A stretch of DNA of 64,000 nt. Source: Phallusia mammillata. Taxonomy: Eukaryota > Chordata > Ascidiacea > Phlebobranchia > Ascidiidae. Made by a program: the position numbers and the translations under genes. The DNA is taken from NCBI GenBank assembly GCA_003260075.1, contig QLIY01000723.1, positions 20,015 to 84,014 on the forward strand, in the 5' to 3' direction. The notes beneath the pieces were generated by a model. It was not told the DNA's origin and ran no database searches. It saw nothing but the letters and a program-made list of their open reading frames with translations. Position 1 is the first letter of the stretch. Every line of letters begins with the position of its first letter. This document shows, piece after piece, positions 15,001 through 25,250 of the stretch.

Positions 15001-18000
15001 GTTCAAGCTACGTTGGTGGAATCTTCAGGCGCTCTCTTTACGTCGGGAACTACTTCTAGGGTGCGACGTCAAACTGCTGGGACGACAGGTAAGGAGTGGC
15101 TGAAGAGGAGTAATCACGCAAGGATGTGTGGGGTGATAATTAGAGGTTTTCTTGCGCAGAGTCAAGTATTCAAGTACGGTTTCGCACACGACAAAATGAA
15201 TCGCTTATTGCTGTGGTGCAAGGCCAGACGGGATATGGCAGTGCCGCTTTATATGTAAGTTTTCAACTCCAAATTTGGAATTAAAAATGCATTTTGGCTT
15301 TGCAATCAATTTTTTAACACAGGTTGAAAATGGTGGAGTTGTGTATTCATACACGGAACCAGCGCTCACAAGTCACAAAACCAATGTTGCCGTGTCTGAT
15401 GGATCTTGGCACACTGTCGAAGTCGTTCTTAAAGCCCTCGACTCTGCTGTCGCCGTCACAATCTCCGTTGACGGGGTTGTTCGATTCGATGGAACGTCAT
15501 CAAGCTCGATCAAAAAATTCTCAAACCCATCACAAGTAAAGGTAAATTAATCCCACATTCAGCCACAGGAAATAGCAGGGCACGACCTTTACATAACACC
15601 TAGTAATCGCAATCAGAACTGCATAGATGTCATACCCAGCTCAGAAACACTACCACTTCTCTGTCCCCATTAATTAGCAGCTACAGTATGGTGAAAGGGC
15701 GTGTTGTTCTTCGCAGGCCTTTTACCTCGGAGGTGCACCTGTTGGTTCGTACAACCCTGTACCCGCCCTTGCCGGCTGCGTGTATAGCTTCCACGTGGAT
15801 GGAAGCCCGCAACCCTTGGCTGATGACGGGGGCAGTGCATTCCTGCGGGTGTCCCAGGGCGATGCGACACCTGGTGGCAACGTTACCCACGGTTGCACTG
15901 GTAGTGACGTGTGCGCCGCGCAACCATGCGAAACCGATCAGACGTGTGTGGATATTTGGTAAGAATGCCGTTCTTCATTATTTAAATACAGCGACAGATT
16001 TAAATAAATATTTATGCATCTAAATAAATATATATGCATCTAAACATCTAAAGTGGGCGCATACTCTCTAAATATAATTTGCCATTGGTAATACTGTTCG
16101 GTTATCATACATTTATGTTTCGGTTTTCTATTATTTGGGTATTTAGGTTCTTTTTGTCACATGACAACTTTGGAAAATGCTATCAAACCTAAACAGTTAT
16201 ATGTTGTTACAGGGAAGCGTATGAGTGCGAATGTGTTTCCGGGAACGAGCTCGATGAGAATGGAAAGTGTCTTGTAAACTCGGCAGCTTTGTCTTGGTGG
16301 ATATACGTCGTGATTGTTGTCATCGTTATAATCTTGCTTCTAATCGGCGCCTACGTGCTGTACATGTGGAGGTCAAAGAAGGATACCACCACTCCATACG
16401 GGATATGCTGCAGTAACGAGAGCAAAGCTATTCCATCCACAATAAACGGTAAATAGAAACACGAGATATCTTTTAAGCAAACAATGCTGTAGGCACACAA
16501 CAAAAAACAAAAAATTGTCATTTAATGTTGAAGACAGTTATGCGATAAAAATCACCGAAGTATGTTTTTCACACCATACATATAAAATGGATTTTAGGCC
16601 ATTTTCCGCAATCAAATGCAAATACGTCAGGGGGGGGGGCAACGAGAGCAAAGCTATTCCACCCACAATAAACGGTAAATAGAAACTCGAGATATCTTTT
16701 AAGCAGCAAACAATGCTGTAGGCACACAACGAAAAACAAACATTTGTCATTTAATGTAAGTATGTTTTTCACACCACACACATAAAATGGATTTTAGGCC
16801 ATTTTCCGCAATCAAATGCAAATACGTCAATGCTTGCAACAATTTTAAACAACATTGTTTATATCTTTTGCAGGTAATGGCATTGCCGGACGAAATAACA
16901 ACAGTTTTGAATCTGAAGCTCACAAGAAAAGCAATGGAACGAACGGATCGTTGTCAGCTGTGCGACCCGATCTTATATCGGATGATGTGAGGATTGTGGA
17001 TGAGGAGGCGGTCAGTTCCGCCGCACAGACTAGTAGTGGAGCGGGAACTCCAGCAACCTCTCCTACATCTACAGTAAGTTTCTATAAGTTTTCTTTGGTA
17101 GAAATGTTAACACCATTAAGTTTATTGGGTTTCAGCAGCCCCAAAAATGATAAAATAGCCTGTTACATGAGCTGTTAGAAAAGCGATTTTAGACGTTTTC
17201 TAGAGGCTTTAAAAAGAAAAAATATCAGTGGAGTGCATGTAGCTTTCGTACATTCAGCCTACGGTGTCTATGTCTGTCATGTCCCATCAACAAATGCTAA
17301 TACCTCTGATCCCGTTTTAGCGGAGCACCGTAAACAATCGTTCGTTGACGCCGCTACACGAACAACATGAGGTGAGGCCCTCGAGCAAACTCTCCAACAA
17401 GTCTGCTTCGCCTTTACCCGATTATGACGCCATAATGCGGACAAGATACGGTGTCGCCGACAAAGCCGACCGCGCATCTACGTTGCCCCCCATGTACGAA
17501 AGTGAGCGGGAATCGGCGACCCTTGGAAGAAGAGGACAGGTGCCACACGGCGTCTCACCTCTAACTGGAGAACTCTTCGCCGTCACTGACATGTCCGGAA
17601 ACTCCTCAGGAAGTGATGGAAAATATCGCGAGAGAAAGCGTTCAGCGCCTGCAAATGCCTATGACTCCAACGAAAGTCGACAAATGAGCAGATTACTAAA
17701 TAAGTCACCTTACCTACAAGGTGGCAGGACATCCCCGCTGAAAGGAACCAATACCCTTCCTATGACACGACTAACTCCACAAAGCGAATTAAACAGGTAA
17801 TTCTTAGGCAATGTTGTACAGGTGTGGTCCAATCAGTTTATTTGCATATCTCTATAAATATATATTGTTTTAGTTCCAACGCGAGTCGATATCAAACAGC
17901 GCGACCTCGAAGAGTGTCCGGTTCTGCTGCGTCATCATCAACAACGTCATCGCTATCCCATGATACAGGACAACCTTCGTCACCAAGCAAACTACCCACA

Positions 18001-19428
18001 ATCGAGGACATGGTTCAGGTAAATAGATTAAAAATTATTATCAACTACCCCAAATTTTAGCGTTGGGCTTGTTGTCAAATGATGTTTTTGACATTGTCTG
18101 TTGTTTTGACAAATTTAACATTCTTTACTATTTTAGCAACTCAACGGCCTCGTTGGATTAACCAGTGAAGAGATCGAATTGCTTAATGGCAACAGGTCAA
18201 CGCACAGTTACTCTGACTCTGGTAGCATTACCACCAGTTATCCGCCGTCTGTCGCCACTGAGCTTGCAGAACCCATACCACCGCCTATGCCACAGATCAG
18301 GCGAACTTCATATACCCCGGCAGAGCGTCCTTCGTCTTTGCCAGGGAGAAAAATACACCGCGTAGCTGTTGGGTCTCGCAGCAAAACTCCCATGACTTTA
18401 GCGAACGGACATTACAAGCTGTCTCCCAGCACCAATAAAGAAATCTATAGGGATCTACCGGCGGATCTTCGTCCGTCAGAGCTCCTTCAGCCTCCTCCAG
18501 ACACAAGTTCAGATGAAGAGAGCGACATCTTTATTAACGAGAGGGCAAACCGACGAAGATCGTCAACTATGATTCCAGAATTGGTTGAGCCGCCGATCAT
18601 GGGTAAGTAAACTTTGGTTTATGTTTGCTAAACTTGTTCATGGAAACACAGTAGCCCAACAAAAGGTATCAAAGTTAAAAAAACAAACAAGAAAATGGAA
18701 ATTTTACTGGTGTGAAATATATCTTTGAAAAAAGATCATTTTAACCATATAATCGGGTGTGTTAATTTTGTTTACATCAGTTTACATAACCTTTTTTCCT
18801 TGGAATTCTACACGGACATTTTTTATATCTATAGAAGTTGACGATCATGATTTGGAAGCGTACAACTCGATGAATGGACTCAATTTCGACTTTCTGCAGA
18901 CGTACGGCAAGCATTACGAAGCTTTAGCCGGAGTCTTCCAGCAACTTGCTGCCCTACCGTCAATTGATGATGAAGAAAATGTTGCAGAGTAAGTTCAAAT
19001 GTTGGCAAAACTGCTCCTACCCTCAACTGTACACGTGATGCCCTGTGCGATTTAATTAAATTTCGACCCATTGATAATTTTGCGTAGTTGGAAATATCCA
19101 AACCTTACCATTTAGCACTTGAATAAAATAACCATCACTCTACAGATATAACACTGACTCGACGCAATCATCAACAAACAGTCAGGGCACTGGTAGAGTA
19201 AGCAGGAGCTCAACCAATCGCAGCGCTTCATCGCGTCGTACGAACGCCACGCGCACAAACAACCATCCACCTCAGCGACGGTCGTCGGCCGTATCCCACA
19301 ACAATCCTCCGCGAACGCGAGGCTTATCTACGTCAGCTCTGCCACGCGTGACGTCACCGGTGGACGTTCAAACTGCGCGACCGCGATCGGTAAACTGCAA
19401 GCGGACACGACTTGAACATTATGTTTGA
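1..19428 (+). CDS. FAT4: FAT4-like giant protocadherin, 3' half (5' end outside window)
   Basis: Large adhesion receptor of the Fat family, which in other animals binds Dachsous and feeds planar polarity and Hippo signalling. I traced 51 exons in one unbroken frame, 3189 codons plus stop; the first runs in from the left edge to 408 and the last is 19146-19428. The extracellular part carries about 17-18 cadherin repeats, seen as DRE motifs and linkers such as DVNDNPP (about 4130), DINDNAP (8520, 9500) and DVNDNVP (12395). EGF-like and laminin-G domains, one membrane helix and a roughly 800-nt-plus multi-exon tail follow. FAT4 identity rests on two tail blocks resembling the vertebrate FAT4 tail (LTSEEIELLN; FQQLAALP) and on the terminal HYV, compared with QYV in vertebrate FAT4. 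Vertebrate FAT4 has 34 cadherin repeats, so roughly half lie upstream. Homopolymer-linked duplications copy parts of exons at 9872-9925 and 16641-16675. Confidence 0.9.
1889..4109 (+). other. Large intron of the FAT4-like gene
   Basis: The longest intron traced in this gene (2.2 kb). The flanking exons join in frame, giving MSTTN then VAVTVMDVNDN, so no cadherin exon is missing. Besides the foldback element it has a relatively GC-rich patch around 3620-3960 that is open in frames on both strands. None of those frames looks like a known protein. Confidence 0.7.
3182..3311. repeat. Near-perfect 61-bp inverted repeat (foldback MITE-like), intronic
   Basis: Arms 3182-3242 and 3251-3311 are complementary with a single mismatch and an 8-nt loop (ACAAGTTC). 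TTAA occurs at both ends (3183-3186 and 3307-3310), as expected of a piggyBac-type TTAA target duplication. Because TTAA is palindromic and symmetric with the arms, that is suggestive only. The element lies in the 2.2-kb intron 1889-4109 of the FAT4-like gene. As RNA it would form a long, nearly perfect hairpin. Confidence 0.85.
5210..5349 (+). repeat. 65-bp direct duplication joined by a poly-G tract
   Basis: Copy 1 (5210-5274) and copy 2 (5285-5349) are nearly identical, differing for example by ctacag versus ctgcag. Ten G's (5275-5284) separate them. The site is intronic in the FAT4-like gene, just after the exon ending 5164. Confidence 0.9.
9742..9990 (+). repeat. About 118-bp direct duplication joined by a poly-G tract, copying an exon end
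   Basis: 9742-9859 and 9872-9990 are near-identical, with two visible single-base differences (agtaag/agtaaa; aacagg/aatagg). A G11 tract (9860-9870) joins them. The unit includes the last 54 nt of exon 9672-9795 with its GT donor, so the window shows that exon end twice. Only one copy is needed for the cadherin frame. Confidence 0.9.
13331..16280 (+). other. FAT4: FAT4-like EGF / laminin-G region
   Basis: Exons 13198-13413 (end), 13488-13679, 13753-13902, 13969-14083, 14155-14395, 14595-14864, 14944-15088, 15160-15254, 15323-15541, 15717-15958 and 16213-16448 (start). Three consecutive EGF modules are readable from CxxxPCxNGxxC patterns (PCENGAVC, PCQNGGTC, PCLNGGTC). The second is a calcium-binding type with NECDPNPC. 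A laminin-G domain follows (about 13820-14700, ending with the typical FVGCINNI block). Then come a divergent EGF (about 14730-14860), a second laminin-G domain (14944 to about 15900) and a last EGF (PCETDQTC to ECECVSG). The EGF-LamG-EGF-LamG-EGF order matches FAT4 rather than FAT1-3, which have a single LamG domain. Confidence 0.85.
16291..16372 (+). other. FAT4: FAT4-like transmembrane helix
   Basis: About 26 residues of uninterrupted hydrophobic sequence beginning SWWIYVVIVVIV, directly after the last EGF module. The basic stop-transfer residues WRSKKD follow. It is the only membrane segment seen in the gene, so the protein is type I with a cytoplasmic C-terminus. Confidence 0.9.
16373..19428 (+). 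other. FAT4: FAT4-like cytoplasmic tail with C-terminal PDZ-ligand-like HYV
   Basis: Tail exons are 16213-16448 (end), 16874-17073, 17321-17796, 17874-18018, 18137-18602, 18835-18988 and 19146-19428. The tail is rich in Ser, Pro and Arg and probably disordered. Two blocks stand out as FAT4-like: one around 18150-18185 (LTSEEIELLN) and one around 18875-18960 (FDFLQTYGKHYEALAGVF, then QQLAALP). Near the end is an Arg/Ser-rich stretch, then LEHYV and TGA at 19426-19428. A hydrophobic C-terminal valine preceded by tyrosine fits a PDZ ligand. Conservation of these blocks argues that polarity or Hippo coupling is retained; that function is inferred from the family. Confidence 0.8.
16415..16829 (+). 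repeat. About 190-215-bp direct duplication joined by a poly-G tract, copying an exon end
   Basis: 16415-16629 is repeated, with small differences and indels, at 16641-16829 after a G10 tract (16630-16639). The unit carries the end of the transmembrane exon (to 16448) with its donor. The spurious exon end is at 16641-16675. The next real exon starts at 16874. Confidence 0.9.
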
Positions 19429-20569
19429 TTGTTGTTTTTGTTTATTTGTCTTCCCTCACCGTGCAATGATATTTCTATTTGCGTTTTTTAACGTTCCGTC
19501 TGCCTGGTGTTAAGGTCCGTCTTGCCCGGGATATTTTACTGTATTTGTGCGTTATTGCTCTTCCCAAACTTCACGTTGCCAATAAATATTACATTGTTGC
19601 TATATGTGCTAAAAGTGATCGACTTAATGCAGCGTCCAAGTGAGTTATTTGTCGCTAATAGTTAGAAAGATGTTTTTAGTTCCAAGAACGGCGGAAGAAT
19701 AAGAACAGTTTTATCCTGCGTTAAATGACAAACGTTTATTGACCAACGCTTGTGTTGTGGCAGTAAGTGCTAAAAGAAACTAAAACTAATCAGTAGCTAT
19801 AGCTTAAGACCACTACCTTTTCAAAATTGAACTTGGCACTCCGAAGAACACAGCTTACAACTATTTTCAAAATATTATGTTTAAGCAAAAAAATCTTTTG
19901 GACAAAACTCGAGTTTTAACCAACAAAGGGGTCGTTGATTTAGATCTGTCAATAATATGACGTCATTTAGGGCCAAGCATTATTTAATAGTCTTAATATC
20001 GGGGCAAAATCTTACTTGTCGGTGCCTTGGTGTGGGACAGTGGTCATAGCGTCAGTGCTGCGTCACATAGGCCTGATTTGAAGGACCTGGCAGCCCACGC
20101 GATGTCTTGGTCCACGTCTAATGAAACGTATTATTTCTACAAATCAGATCTAAATAAGAAATCAGATCAATATTTTTAACAAAATCACAGAAGTCCAGAA
20201 CGGCGGAGTTTTATCCGACTAGTTTGTTCTTTTTGTCGTTTTCTGTGGAACGATGGGACTTTTCCGAGGAAATTTTTAATCCAATACAACAGAAATATTC
20301 TTGTACTCAAAATATCACAATAAAATATTAATTGACTTACAAAAGTGCATTTAGAAAACACACATTTGTACAATGTAAGTGAGAAAAATATTTTTACTTT
20401 TATAACAAATCAAACAACACATGCTTTTTTTTCTAAATATTTTTGTAAACGATCACATTGTTGCGGATATATTTACATAGTACATGTGCTGTGATTTTTG
20501 GCAACTTTAGCTTGTTGTTGGGCTAACAAGATTCCAGAGCAACACACAAACTTCTTAAAAAAGGCCGGG
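19429..20569. other. Intergenic: FAT4-like 3'UTR and PWP2 upstream region
   Basis: About 1.1 kb between two genes on the same strand. It holds the FAT4-like 3'UTR and the probable PWP2 promoter. No coding exon, RNA gene or clear TATA box was recognised. Confidence 0.5.
19581..19586 (+). terminator. Polyadenylation signal of the FAT4-like gene
   Basis: AATAAA lies 153 nt downstream of the TGA stop, in a T-rich 3' flank. No other canonical signal lies between it and the stop. Confidence 0.6.
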
Positions 20570-23500
20570 ATGAAGTTCGGATTTAAGGTAAGGAAGATTT
20601 TTACGATCAAATCATGTGCAATAGACAAACTATATCTATTATTTTCTTTCATAGGATAAGCCGTGATTCTGAATATGGTAGCCTGCTCGTAAAGTTACAA
20701 ATGCTCTGCTGTTTGGCCTTCCAATAGGCCACAGGCCAAATTAGGGCAACTATATTATTGTGACCTTCTTTGAGTTGCGCCAAGTGTGATTGAAATATTT
20801 TTGTTTTTAGATAAGATTTTTTGAGGGATTGGTGTTTTTGGTCAGTTAGGTTGTAATTTTAAGGTGGAAAGTTAGTTTTAACTCCTTTTAGGTTGTTTAA
20901 AATACATTAATGTGTATGTTTTGTTTTTTATTTAGTTTTCCAATCTTCTCGGAACGGTATATCGAAAGGGCAATGTGACTTTCCTCAAAGATGGGAATAC
21001 TGTTGTCAGCCCAGTTGGAAATCGATTATCCCTATTTGATCTTAAAAGGTAAATAGTAGAATGATTCAGAGTGAGTAAAATGTCCCTTTATTTTAACATA
21101 ATGTTTTCTTTGTAGTCCTCCCAAAATGCATAGAATATTATTAATAATATAAGACCTGCTAAACAAACTAGATGTTAACGCAAAATATAATTTACTGTAG
21201 CAACAAATCTGAAACTCTTCAGTTCACAACTAAGCACAATATTTCATGTATTGCTGTGTCACCTGATAGCAGTGCAGCGATTCTTGTTGATGAAGGTATG
21301 CCTCATATCAATACATGTGATAAAAACAAAAACCTTATTTTTAATACTGCATCACTTTCTTTCCTCTTGTAGAAGGTGAAATTACATTGATTAACTTGAT
21401 CAGTAAGACTGTACTGCATCGTCATGATTTTCGAAAACCAGTAAACTGTGTCAGGTAAGTTTAGTTGATTGTTTTGTGGTTCTGAATTTTAAATACATCT
21501 TTGTAAAAGCAAAAGAACCCACATATCAAGTATTAACCATTTTGTAAAAGTTTTCATTTGTACTATATTATTGTTTTTTCACAGCTTCAGTCCTGATGGT
21601 AAAAAATTTGCAGTTTGCAAAGACAATGTAATCCTAATGTATCATGCGCCTGGTAAAACAATGTCATTAAATCCATTCTCTCTGTATCGAACCTTTTATG
21701 GAGCATACAACGATGTTACATGCATAGACTGGACAGATGACAGTAGGTATGTAAAGTGACATTGTATGAACATTATTGTGTTACATGTCAACTTGAACAT
21801 TTCGATCATAGAGTATTTGCTGTTGGTGGAAAGGATATGAACACAAGGGTATATGCAGCAGTAAAACTTGAGAACCTTGTTATCTACTCCCTTGGTGGTC
21901 ACAAAGATGAAATAGTTGGTATGAAAACAGCTGATGCTAAGTGTATGTAACCTTTATTGGTATTTGAAATCATATTTGTTTTTAAGGCTGCTTTTTTGAA
22001 AAGGACTCATTGGATATTTACTCTGTTAGTCGGGATGGGACACTCAATGTATGGGATTGTGACACTGATTTGGATGACCTCAAGTCTCGTGCAGAATTTG
22101 AGTGAGTTACAATTTTAAAAGATAAGTGGCTGACATAGTTTAAAAATCTTCTTAATTTTAGAACTGTTCCATACTCAGAAGAATTTGTTGAGGAAACTGA
22201 GTTGGAGGAAGAAGAAACTAAAGCTTCCAAAACAGAGTCTGAAGTGGATACAACCAACACCAAGATTTTGTACACCAGGACTGCAAAGTATGTACACATT
22301 CTTAAGTTTAGAATATTTTAAATAATATATATTTTATTATTTCACTGTACCTGGAATGTTTTACAGGCATTTTTTCAACAAGGAAGGTGACTTTAACAAT
22401 GTGACCAGTGTCTCCTACCATTCTGCCACACACATTCTGGTCACTGGTTTTGCCTCTGGCTCTTTCCAGATACATGAACTGCCTGATTTCAACCTCATTC
22501 ATACTCTCAGGTGAAACTACGAAAAACTATGCCTACTCCTTTTCTCCTGGTTTCTCTATAACACTATAAGTCCAATACAAATATTAAAACCAATCAGGTA
22601 AAAACCTACAACATTAGTACTGAAGACAATTAGTTTACTTGAGCATGTATCAATAGATTGCTAGAAACTGATCAACTTTTTCAAAACTCTTGTTCTTAAT
22701 CTAACTTTTTTGTTTGCAGTATATCAGAGCACAAAATTACAGCTTCTGCATTTAATGTGACTGGAGATTGGATTGCCCTTGCTTCAGCAGATCTTGGTCA
22801 GCTACTGGTCTGGGAATGGCAAAGTGAAACTTACATAATGAAACAACAAGGTCATTTTAACGGAATGTCATGCTTGGATTATTCGCCAGACGGACGATAC
22901 ATTGTGACTGGTGGAGAAGATGGCAAGGTGCATAAGTTTTGTTCTATAAAAACATCACATGAACCTAAATGTCTGAAAGACTAAAATGAAAAATTCAATA
23001 CAAAGGGTTAATACCTAAAGTAGGGATTTGCTGAAGAAAAAACAATTTTGGAAAAGTGCTTGATGTACTATGGAATAGTAGTCCTGATCTTTTTGTGTCT
23101 TTGCGTTTTAAGGTAAAAGTTTGGAATACAAATAGTGGATTTTGTTTTGTGACATTTTCCGAGCACACAGCGGCCATCACCGGCGTTCAGTTCACTTCAA
23201 ATGGTCACGTGATAATGTCTTCGTCCATCGACGGCACGGTCAGAGCATTTGATTTACACAGGTGTGACTTTTTTATTTTTTAAGGGTACAGTGAGCTTTT
23301 CTGTAGTGCGTGGTATTAGTCTAATTTAAACCGACGTAGATGCAGACAGATAACACATTTGTTTACTACAGGTATCGGAATTTCCGCACATTCACTGCGC
23401 CACGTCCCACACAGTTTTCGTGTCTTGCTGCTGATGGTAGTGGGGAGCTTGTGGGGGCAGGTTCTGAAGACAATTTCGAAATATACGTATGGTCTGTAAG

Positions 23501-25166
23501 AACTGGACGACTTCTGGATGTACTTGCAGGTAGGCGTTTGTTGTTTGTATTTGTTGTGTAAGTGATATCAAGTATGTCTAAGTATTAATTCTCACACTAA
23601 AAGCAACCACAAAGCCGTATTCTGTGCAAGTATATTGTTTAGGTTCACTGTTTGGCGTATTAAAAACAAAAATCTGTTTTAATTCCAGCACATGAGGCCC
23701 CCGTTTCAAGTATTGCTTTCTCGCCGAACGAAAGTTTGTTGGCAAGCGGATCGTGGGACCACAGCGCCATCTTGTGGAAGATTGGCGACGAGAAGGGAGC
23801 GCGTGAAACCATACAGATTGGACATGACGGTAAAATACATCACTGTGCAATCATTACAAGTCACTTTAATTAATACCAAAAATCGTGCTTAGTTATGTCT
23901 GTTGCTTTTCGACCTGACGGCAAGGAGTTAGCTGTTTCTTCACTCAACGCGGAAATAAGCTTCTGGGATGTTCAAACTGCTACGCAAAACGGGTCCGTCG
24001 AGTGCAGGTGGGAAAGCTAAAACCTTATTGATGAAACTGATTCTTTTTTTTCATAGAAAAAGTGCTTGAAACCAGAGTTGCAAGCGGGCCCGAAATCTGA
24101 GCCCGAACCCGGGGGGGGGGGGAACAGATAACTCATTTGTTTACTACAGGTATCGGAATTTTCGAACCTTCACTGCGCCACGTCCCACACAGTTTTCGTG
24201 CCTTGCTGCTGATGGTAGTGGGGAGCTTGTGGGGGCAGGTTCTGAAGACGGGGGGGGGGTGGCGTTTGTTGTTTGTATTTGTTATGTAAGTGATATCAAG
24301 TCTAAGTATTAATTCTCACACCAAAAGCAACCACAAAGCTGTATTCTGTGCAAGTATATTGTTTAGGTTCACTGTTTTGCGTTTTGCGTATTAAAAACAA
24401 AAATCTGTTTTAATTCCAGCACATGAGGCCCCCGTTTCAAGTATTGCTTTCTCGCCAAACGAAAGTTTGTTGGCAAGCGGATCGTGGGACCACAGCGCCA
24501 TCTTGTGGAAGATTGGCGACGAGAAGGGAGCGCGTGAAACCATACAGATTGGACATGACGGTAAAATACATCACTGTACAATCATTACAAGTCACTTTAA
24601 TTAATACCAAAAATCGTGCTTAGTTATGTCTGTTGCTTTTCGACCTGACGGCAAGGAGTTAGCTGTTTCTTCACTCAACGCGGAAATAAGCTTCTGGGAT
24701 GTTCAAACTGCTACGCAAAACGGGTCCGTCGAGTGCAGGTGGGAAAGCTAAAACCTTATTGATGAAACTGATTCTTTTTTTTCATAGAAAAAGTGCTTGA
24801 AACATCATCGTTTTTATCGTTTTTTTCGCATCACTAGTGGAAAGCCTACCAGGTGGTGCACAAGTTTACTGTAGCTGAAAAATCAAAATAACATAATTAG
24901 TATTATAATTAGCATGAACTTTTAGTTAGAATGATACATTGTGCGTTTGTGCCACAATCACTTCACACAAACTAAACTGATAGTAGGCATTGTAGTGTAG
25001 CCTATTTTCGGCATGTAAGTGGCAAACGAACAGATTTTTCGGATATGAGTGGTACCCGACTTGAAACATTTTGGCAAACACTGTTTTATTCAAAATCAAA
25101 TGCCCTCCTGACCGTTACTGGGTCGCAGCCTGGTGTTTGCAGATCCCTGCTTTTAGGGCATCGAAC

Positions 25167-25250
<84 letters not shown>

